This document shows, one piece after another, positions 15,032 to 20,682 of a stretch of 20,682 nt of DNA. Below the pieces are notes generated by a model, which saw only the letters and a program-made list of their open reading frames with translations, ran no database searches and was not told the DNA's origin. The stretch covers positions 1 through 20,682 of the forward strand of contig JAEZDJ010000045.1 of the NCBI GenBank assembly GCA_023429565.1, given 5' to 3'. The stretch comes from Actinomycetes bacterium (GTDB taxonomy: Bacteria; Actinomycetota; Coriobacteriia; Coriobacteriales; Eggerthellaceae). The position numbers and the translations under genes are program-made. Within the stretch, counting starts at the first letter, position 1; the number at the start of each line of letters is the position of its first letter.

Positions 15032-16495
15032 ATGCGCGAGCACCATGTCAAAAATTGGCTGATGCCATTCATTGGAATGTCGTTTTTTTGGACCTACTTT
15101 CGCTATCAAGCGTTTTTCGGCATTGTCTATCCTCCGCGCTCAGAGCTGTCTTGGGCCGATGCCTCATTTTCAACCTATACCTTGTTTCTTTTTGTGCTGC
15201 TGGCCCTGAGCTTGGCACTGATACCTTTTGCCAAAGCAATCGAGCAGGCCCTCACCGCCCGTCGAGGGCTGACTTGCTTATGCGCCATCGCAGGCTCGGT
15301 GGGCGTCTGCCTGGTCCTGCTTGCCAATCAGGGAACGCTTGGAAACGGAGCCCTCGTCGCGTCCGCACCCCTCATGGCTCTGGGATTTCTGGCGGGTTAT
15401 CTGGCATGGGCGCTTTACTTCTCGCGGTCCTTTGGATTGGACGCCATAGTCTTGTTGGCGGCGTCTTTTTTCGTCAGCCTCGTGGTCTTCCCGGCATTGG
15501 GCTTTCTTGAGGGGATCAGGACAGCGTTGGCTGTCGTCACTCCGGCCGCAGTGGGGATCGCCTGGTATTTTTCTCCCCTTCAACCCGGAAGGCCAGCGCA
15601 AAACCCCCGGAAATCGCTGGCGGAAATCACTCCTTATCTCGGGCTGTTCATCATGTTTCTGTTGGCGGGCAGCATCGTGAGGGGAATCACGGACACGCTG
15701 TATTCAGAATCGGACATCTTGGGTTTCAGGTGGGTCGCTTCCCTGATTGTCGCATTCGTTATCCTGCTGGGCTGCTGGTGCTTTTATCGGAGAAGAAGGG
15801 CAGATGCCAGCGGCGTGCGCTCTTCCGACAAGCTGGACGAGTATCGGGCGACGGAAAACATGACCCTTGTCTTTTGGATAGGACTTGCCATCCTGTTCCT
15901 CGCCGGCATGTTTCTCGGGCTTTTTTCCGGGACGTACAGCATCGGGGGGCATATCGTCGTCATCACGCGATCAACGCTCGACTTCTTTCTGTGGGTGCTG
16001 CTTTGCAACGTGGCCTTCAACAAGAAGGCAGCTCCGTTACCGCTGTTCATCGTGTGCGGCGTTCTGATAGAAGTGGTCTCCTGGTTCCTGAGCTACAGCA
16101 TCGTTCCCCACCTGATGTCCCTCGACACGGGTGCCTCCATGCCCGCTTCGGACTTCTTGGTCCTCTCAACCATATTTGCGCTCATTGCCCTCGTGATCGT
16201 GGTGCTCGGGGCCATAGCACTCCGTCGACAACCTGAACGACCTTCGGTTGCAGCTCCATCCCCCCACGTCGCAGAGCTTGGCATCCCGGCACATCGAATT
16301 GACGAATTCAAGCTTACCGCACGAGAGGTCGAAGTTGTTCGCCTCTTCGCGCAAGGCCACAGCATGAAAAAAGTGGCCTCGCTCCTTTTCATTTCAACAA
16401 GCACGGCACAAAGCCATATCAAGAGCGGCTATCGCAAACTCGGCGTTCACTCCAAAGACGAGCTCATCGAACTCATCGCCGCCTGGAACGCCTGA
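15032..16495 (+). CDS. Membrane-embedded LuxR-type regulator with 12 TM segments
   Basis: This 487-residue protein joins an MFS-like membrane domain of about twelve hydrophobic segments (residues about 8-400) to a cytoplasmic LuxR/GerE helix-turn-helix at about 425-487 (LTAREVEVVRLFAQGHSMKK, STSTAQSHIKSGYRKLGVHS). Proteins of this layout are abundant in Eggerthellaceae and, in Eggerthella lenta, have been shown to control neighbouring reductase genes in response to their substrates. Here it is divergent from reductase 2, the likely target. It probably senses a small molecule through the membrane domain and binds DNA near the membrane. Start choice is open: the ATG at 15032 is eleven bases from AGGAGG (15015-15020), while a TTG at 15026 is five bases from it and would add two residues. 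There is no receiver domain, so phosphorylation is not expected. Confidence 0.92.
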   Translation: MREHHVKNWLMPFIGMSFFWTYFRYQAFFGIVYPPRSELSWADASFSTYTLFLFVLLALSLALIPFAKAIEQALTARRGLTCLCAIAGSVGVCLVLLANQGTLGNGALVASAPLMALGFLAGYLAWALYFSRSFGLDAIVLLAASFFVSLVVFPALGFLEGIRTALAVVTPAAVGIAWYFSPLQPGRPAQNPRKSLAEITPYLGLFIMFLLAGSIVRGITDTLYSESDILGFRWVASLIVAFVILLGCWCFYRRRRADASGVRSSDKLDEYRATENMTLVFWIGLAILFLAGMFLGLFSGTYSIGGHIVVITRSTLDFFLWVLLCNVAFNKKAAPLPLFIVCGVLIEVVSWFLSYSIVPHLMSLDTGASMPASDFLVLSTIFALIALVIVVLGAIALRRQPERPSVAAPSPHVAELGIPAHRIDEFKLTAREVEVVRLFAQGHSMKKVASLLFISTSTAQSHIKSGYRKLGVHSKDELIELIAAWNA

Positions 16496-16507
16496 TTTTC
16501 ACAAATC

Positions 16508-16544
16508 TTGGCAGCATCCTCTGCGGCCTTCAGCAGGATGCCAA
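16508..16544 (+). terminator. Hairpin after the LuxR-type gene
   Basis: TTGG plus GCATCCT on the left pairs with AGGATGCCAA on the right, with a two-base bulge, starting 13 bases after the LuxR stop. The loop is 14 bases and no T run follows. It is the best termination candidate for this gene. Confidence 0.45.
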
Positions 16545-16617
16545 TACAGGAAAGCATCGAAACAGGCACCACTCTCGCGCCTGAAGCATGCCCCTCACGG
16601 CTGGACAGGCAAAAGTC

Positions 16618-16639
16618 CGGGCGGGCAGAAGCCCACCCG
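16618..16639. terminator. GC-rich hairpin between convergent genes
   Basis: CGGGCGGGC and GCCCACCCG pair over nine bases with one mismatch around the loop AGAA. It lies midway between the LuxR and reductase 3 stops and may stop transcripts from either side. Confidence 0.4.
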
Positions 16640-16666
16640 TAACCTCAGTTGGAACAGAGGTCGGAT

Positions 16667-16693
16667 GGGGCACCGGGGAGGGTCCGATGCCCC
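16667..16693 (-). terminator. Hairpin after reductase 3
   Basis: GGGGCACCGG (16667-16676) and CCGATGCCCC (16684-16693) pair with one mismatch around a seven-base loop, ten bases beyond the reductase 3 stop on the minus strand. There is no T tract. Confidence 0.45.
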
Positions 16694-16703
16694 ACGAGGA
16701 TGG

Positions 16704-18314
16704 TCAGGCTTTCGCGGCACTCTCGCCGGCAATGTAGGCATGCGTCGCCGCAAGTCCGTTCGAGCCCCCATGCAGCAGAGACTCATAGCCGCCGCCGAAA
16801 CGGTAGCCCACGGTATTGCCGCCAGCGTACAGGCCGGGAATCGGGTCCCATTCACCATCGAGAACCTGCAAGTCCTGATTGCAGCGAACGCCACCCAGCG
16901 TGCAATAGAAGAAATACTGCATCTTCCATGCCTGATAAGGGCCGTCGTCGATGGGGTCAAGATAGCGTGCGGCCTTCATGTAGTCGGTGTCCTTGCCGCT
17001 GACGCAGAGCTCGTTGTAACGCTTGACCGTTGCCGTCAGGGCATCGGGGTCAACATCGATGAGTTTCGCCAGCTCGTCGATGGAATCTGCCTCATAATGC
17101 TCGGTCTTGTCTATTTCGAACATCTTGGCCGCAGCCTCACGGTCATAGCCAAAGGACGACGGCATGGTGAAGTCGTTGGTGGGAATGATCTGCCACACAT
17201 AGTTTTCATGACCCGGCTGATCGGCGATGATGTGCGCACTGGTGAGCAGCGAGGTGCATTCGTTCATGAAGCGCTCCCCCTTGAGATTCACCAGCAAGTA
17301 AGGGAAGGAGCGCCATGCCGTCGTCTGCCACGAGGCGTATCCGCAGATCTCTTCCATCTCGGCGCCAGCCCAGCAGAGCATCTGATGCCCCTTGCCATCG
17401 TCCATGCTTTTGTCCGTGACGGGATCGTCTCCCATGTAGGCGGTGTAGGCATTGTTCTTGAGAGCCCAGTCAGCAAAGTGCGATGTGTAGAACTTTTTCA
17501 TCATGGGTTCATTCGCACCGAACGAGCCCGTGCACATCACCACGCCCTTTGCTGCATGATAGTAAATCTTTTTCCCATCGGCGTCAGTCGCAATGACGCC
17601 CGTTACGGCACCGTCAGCATCCTGCACGAGCACTTCGGCGCACGTCTTGTAGAAAGTCTTGACGCCCTTGTCCTCAAGATAAGAATGGATGTTATGGGTG
17701 AAGTCGGTCAGGATGTCCGTTTCTGAAAAAGCGACGCCGGTGCTGATGTAAGAGGTAATTTCTTGGCTTGGATCGGGGAAAATACCCTCGAGGCTGACTG
17801 GCTGATAGTACTGGCTGTAGGGCTCGAGGAAATCCTGCTTCAAATTGTCGAGAACCTCTCCAGAACGCTCGACCCAGAGTGCGTTGAGCCGCATGTCAGA
17901 ACGGTACTGCGTCAGATTGAACATGCTGTTGGAAGTTTCAACGGGATCGTACTTGGGCAGACCGGCATCGAGCTGCGTCTGGGAGTTGAAAAAGGAAATG
18001 GTCATGCCGCCAATGTGGGGGGAGGCATTCCGTTCAAGAACGGTCACCTCTGCGCCGTTGCGAAGAGCTCCGTATGCCGCCATCGATCCCGCAAGCGCAG
18101 ATCCGACAATCAAAACTTCCGTTTCGACCGTTTCATCGCAGTCTTCCACCGACAGGGCAGGAGCGGAACCCAGCCAGTCATCGGAAGCCTTCGCATCGGA
18201 CTTCTCTGCATTTTCGCCACTCGCCTTAGGAGCACAGCCCGCCAGGCCCACGGCGCCCAATCCCAAAGCACCTGCAGCGCCCACTTTCAGAAAATTACGC
18301 CTCGATAAATCCAT
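16704..18314 (-). CDS. Reductase 3: Tat-exported FAD-dependent oxidoreductase lipoprotein
   Basis: This 536-residue flavoprotein is the third superfamily member in the window. It has a twin-arginine signal (SRRNFLKV, Arg5-Arg6) and a lipobox ending GLAGC (Cys27). The dinucleotide motif reads IVGSALAG: Gly71 and Gly76 are kept but the middle glycine is Ala73. The rest of the cofactor region (VVMCTGSFGANEPMM, GKGHQMLCWAGAEME, GLYAGGNTVGYRFGGGYES) is normal, so FAD binding is still likely. The catalytic-arginine region RFMNECTSLL has leucine at that place, and the histidine region reads FYCTLGG. The C-terminal GGGYESLLHGGSNGLA differs from the other two. No haem or FMN domain is present. The ATG at 18314 has AGGAGG about seven bases upstream. 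It is divergent from a LysR regulator across 230 bases, its probable controller. Substrate unknown. Confidence 0.9.
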   Translation of the reverse strand: MDLSRRNFLKVGAAGALGLGAVGLAGCAPKASGENAEKSDAKASDDWLGSAPALSVEDCDETVETEVLIVGSALAGSMAAYGALRNGAEVTVLERNASPHIGGMTISFFNSQTQLDAGLPKYDPVETSNSMFNLTQYRSDMRLNALWVERSGEVLDNLKQDFLEPYSQYYQPVSLEGIFPDPSQEITSYISTGVAFSETDILTDFTHNIHSYLEDKGVKTFYKTCAEVLVQDADGAVTGVIATDADGKKIYYHAAKGVVMCTGSFGANEPMMKKFYTSHFADWALKNNAYTAYMGDDPVTDKSMDDGKGHQMLCWAGAEMEEICGYASWQTTAWRSFPYLLVNLKGERFMNECTSLLTSAHIIADQPGHENYVWQIIPTNDFTMPSSFGYDREAAAKMFEIDKTEHYEADSIDELAKLIDVDPDALTATVKRYNELCVSGKDTDYMKAARYLDPIDDGPYQAWKMQYFFYCTLGGVRCNQDLQVLDGEWDPIPGLYAGGNTVGYRFGGGYESLLHGGSNGLAATHAYIAGESAAKA

Positions 18315-18544
18315 TCATGCCCTCCTCAAGTCATCCAGCTGGCATAAAGCCCACAGCCGGAATGCCTGCCTCCCTTTTGGCAGACTTTTCAACGATCATG
18401 CTAGAGCTGCGCGCCATCGGAAGGAATCAGCAAGAATTTGAGGATTTGAAACAAACTGCGTAAGGAATTCATGATTGCCAAAAACGCAGGCGAGGGAGTA
18501 TGCTTTCCGCGTTCACAAAAGCGTGCAGCACGAAGGAGGGGGCT

Positions 18545-19435
18545 GTGAACGCTCGAATATATCGATATTTCCTTACCGTGGCGCAGACGAAAAGCTATGG
18601 GAGAGCTGCTCGTGCGCTCTACATAACCCCCCAGGGGCTTCAATCGGCCCTGAAGCGTCTCGAAGCTTCGGTCGGCGTACCCCTGCTGAACTCACGCGAG
18701 GGCGAAATCGAATTGACCGACTACGGGCGAATCTTCTACCGACATGCGCGGGCGATCATCCAGGAGCAAGACTTCATGCTGGGAGAGATTGACACCCTGT
18801 ACAACAGGCGAACCGGACGATTGCTGCTCTCCGTGTCGACCGGCCTGTTCAACATCATCCCCCGTGAGGCGATCGATGATTTCAACGCTCACGCAAAGAG
18901 CGGCGTTCACGTTGAGGTTGCCCGCACGATGGTGGACTTCGACTGCGATCAGAGCCTCCTTGATCGGGAATGCGATTTTGCACTGATAAACGATCCCGTT
19001 GACCACACCCTGTTCTCGGCCATTCCTCTTCACAAGGACACGATGTTCCTCTGGATTGACGAGACGTCTCCCCTCGCCTCTCGCGACAGCCTGCGATGCA
19101 GCGATCTTAAGGGGCTGACCGTCGCCTGTGTCTCGCCGCGCGAGTTCAAGACTTCGCAGTCAATAACGCACGCCCTAGGCGATCCGAAACTCGGATGCAC
19201 CATTCGCCCCATGGACGAGATGATTGCCGTGCTTGAGATGGCAATGTCCGGAAAGGCGCATGCCCTGACGGTGCGAACCCATGCGGAGGCGTTCCGCAGG
19301 GAGGGCTTCAAGGGAGTGCCGATAGAAGATCTTACCTGGGGTTTCTCAGTTGCCTATCGCATCGACAGGCAACTGAGCGAGAGGGACGGGGAATTCATCG
19401 ACTTCCTGAAATCGCACGCAGCGTTTTATTGCTAG
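18545..19435 (+). CDS. LysR-family transcriptional regulator (divergent from reductase 3)
   Basis: This 296-residue LysR protein has its helix-turn-helix at residues 1-60 (SYGRAARALYITPQGL then QSALKRLEASVGVPLL) and an effector-binding domain at about 85-290. I chose the GTG at 18545 because AAGGAGG ends five bases before it and it gives the usual LysR N-terminus (NARIYRYFLTVAQTKSYG). An ATG at 18500 would add 15 residues without family match, and its purine tract lies too close. It is transcribed away from reductase 3 across 230 bases, the classic layout for a LysR regulator and its target. The PQGL recognition-helix variant is shared with the other LysR protein here. The MFS gene on its other side is convergent and may or may not belong to the same response. 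Confidence 0.92.
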   Translation: MNARIYRYFLTVAQTKSYGRAARALYITPQGLQSALKRLEASVGVPLLNSREGEIELTDYGRIFYRHARAIIQEQDFMLGEIDTLYNRRTGRLLLSVSTGLFNIIPREAIDDFNAHAKSGVHVEVARTMVDFDCDQSLLDRECDFALINDPVDHTLFSAIPLHKDTMFLWIDETSPLASRDSLRCSDLKGLTVACVSPREFKTSQSITHALGDPKLGCTIRPMDEMIAVLEMAMSGKAHALTVRTHAEAFRREGFKGVPIEDLTWGFSVAYRIDRQLSERDGEFIDFLKSHAAFYC

Positions 19436-19442
19436 CAGCCCC

Positions 19443-19468
19443 AGGGCCTCTGGCGGCAATCAGGCCCT
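19443..19468. terminator. Hairpin between convergent LysR and MFS genes
   Basis: AGGGCCT (19443-19449) and AGGCCCT (19462-19468) are exact complements around a 12-base loop, eight bases after the LysR stop. No T tract follows. It may serve both convergent genes. Confidence 0.4.
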
Positions 19469-19535
19469 CGGAAGAAAGAACCCCAAGGCGCGCCCAAGCA
19501 ACCTCAGGGCATCCCACGCCGACCCGCAGACCGGC

Positions 19536-20682
19536 TCATATCTCCTGCCCTTCGCGTGTCACCGGGCTTTCGTCCTTTATGCCGATGAGCGGTACGCGCG
19601 ACCTGAGCAACACAACCCAGCAGATTCCGGCAAACACCATGACGACGACAATGAGGATGCCTATGCCCATCACGTAGTTTGGCCAAGGCAGCACGGCAAG
19701 CACCATCCCCACGCATCCGATGGCGGTATGGGCAAAGTTTATGAGCGAGGAAGCCGCTCCCGCATCGTCCTCCTGCTGAGACAAGAGAATGTTCGTGGAA
19801 TAGGGACGGACGCACGCCTCGGTCAGCGCGAACGCGAGAAAGGTGACGCAGAAAAGCGTCGGAGACAGTTCGCCGACGAGCAGCATCGCGACACCCGAAC
19901 AGACAGCCACGATCAAGAGAATGCTCGTGAATCGACGGGCGGTCACATACTTTGAGATTTTGAGCCAAATGATCGGCCCCGCCGCCGTGAGCAAGGCCGC
20001 CACAGCAAAATAATAACTGTACTGCAGCTCAGACAGCCCGAAAAACGAGATATAGACATAGGAACCGACGGCGATATAGGCCATGAAGGGCAGGTTGTAG
20101 AGCCCCACGATGAACAGGAACGACGAGAATCCCTTGTTCTTGGCAACGATTCCCAGCTGGCCGATGCTTCCCAAAACGGTTCCCTGGTAGCGCTTCGCCT
20201 CCGGCAGCGTCTCATCGAACAGCAGGGCAAGGACCGTGCAAAACACGCCGATGCCGGCAAGCGTCCAGAACGTCATGCGCCAATCGGCGACCTGGAGGAT
20301 GAGCGCCCCGATCACCGGCGCAAGAACTGGGCCAACAACAAACATGACCTGCACAATCGACAGGATGGCCTCCCGCTTTTCAGCCAAAAACGCATCCTTC
20401 ACCACAGCGGTCGACACCGCGCTCACGGCCCCTGCGCCAAGCGCCTGGACGATGCGGAACAAAATAAGCATCCAGATATCAGCCGACAAAGCACATAGAC
20501 CGCTCGCAACGGTGTAGGTTGCAATGCCGACAAGCAACACCGGCTTGCGGCCGTACCGATCGCTCATGGGACCAAAGACAAGAAGCCCGACCGCAAAAAA
20601 GAGAAAATAGCCGACCAAGGTAAGGTTCACCGTGCCGGCATCGGTCGAGAAGTAGTCGGTCATATGGGGGATTGCGGGGGTG
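19536..20682 (-). CDS. Bcr/CflA-like MFS transporter, N-terminus cut by window edge
   Basis: This is a drug:proton antiporter-type major facilitator protein of the DHA1 group. The frame continues past the window edge: the residues just before the first visible Met read TPAIPH, fitting the DMYxPAIP start of the Bcr/CflA family, so that Met is internal. About 382 residues are visible and roughly 20 are missing, including part of TM1. The MFS loop 2-3 signature GPMSDRYGRKPVLL is present near the visible N-terminus, as are RIVQALGAGA (TM4) and GPVLAPVIGALI (antiporter motif C, TM5). About eleven hydrophobic segments follow in order, with a charged C-terminal tail (GIKDESPVTREGQEI). It is convergent with the second LysR gene, 100 bases between stops. 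It probably exports a small molecule; the substrate is unknown. Confidence 0.9.
   Translation of the reverse strand, partial: TPAIPHMTDYFSTDAGTVNLTLVGYFLFFAVGLLVFGPMSDRYGRKPVLLVGIATYTVASGLCALSADIWMLILFRIVQALGAGAVSAVSTAVVKDAFLAEKREAILSIVQVMFVVGPVLAPVIGALILQVADWRMTFWTLAGIGVFCTVLALLFDETLPEAKRYQGTVLGSIGQLGIVAKNKGFSSFLFIVGLYNLPFMAYIAVGSYVYISFFGLSELQYSYYFAVAALLTAAGPIIWLKISKYVTARRFTSILLIVAVCSGVAMLLVGELSPTLFCVTFLAFALTEACVRPYSTNILLSQQEDDAGAASSLINFAHTAIGCVGMVLAVLPWPNYVMGIGILIVVVMVFAGICWVVLLRSRVPLIGIKDESPVTREGQEI

Noticed and set aside
18435..18455. Direct repeat of TTTGA-type words in the reductase 3/LysR spacer as an operator
   Set aside because: Too short and AT-simple to separate from chance.
1..20682. 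CRISPR array, tRNA or rRNA genes, insertion sequences
   Set aside because: I saw no regularly spaced repeats, no tRNA-like cloverleaf and no transposase or integrase reading frame.

Overview
The window looks like a chromosomal piece of a GC-rich anaerobic actinobacterium of the class Coriobacteriia, most likely family Eggerthellaceae (Eggerthella, Slackia and relatives). The basis is the gene content: three Tat-exported, lipid-anchored FAD reductases of the fumarate/urocanate reductase superfamily, a membrane-embedded LuxR-type regulator with twelve hydrophobic segments, LysR regulators next to the reductases, and SpaA-type surface domains. This is inference from family knowledge; no rRNA or tRNA gene is present to place the organism.

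Left third (1-7500). An APC-family amino-acid permease runs off the left edge on the minus strand. Divergent from it are a PAS-GGDEF diguanylate cyclase and, 19 bases later, a UV damage endonuclease (UvsE/UVDE) carrying a C-terminal DUF1722/YbgA-like domain. Next comes a second, membrane-anchored (7TM-PAS-GGDEF) diguanylate cyclase whose frame is broken inside the membrane region, then a ClbS/DfsB (DUF1706) four-helix protein. A patatin-like lipase lies convergent to these. DNA repair, second-messenger synthesis and a possible genotoxin-protection protein therefore sit side by side.

Middle (7500-13100). An acetate/succinate transporter (GPR1/FUN34/YaaH family) and reductase 1 are divergent across a 510-base spacer with a strikingly AT-rich core full of dyads. 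Reductase 1 is followed by a LysR regulator. A small SpaA-repeat surface protein with a signal peptide and a degenerate sorting signal is broken by two frame disruptions. A 19-bp near-perfect hairpin separates it from reductase 2.

Right third (13100-20682). Reductase 2 is divergent from the LuxR-type membrane regulator; reductase 3 is divergent from a second LysR regulator. A Bcr/CflA-like MFS transporter runs off the right edge. The simplest reading is three separately regulated respiratory or detoxifying reductase modules, each with its own sensor, acting on small organic acceptors outside the cytoplasmic membrane. By eye, none of the three keeps the fumarate-reductase proton-donor arginine or substrate-binding histidine, so their substrates are probably not fumarate. 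Convergent gene ends in the right half carry GC-rich hairpins, mostly without clear T tracts.
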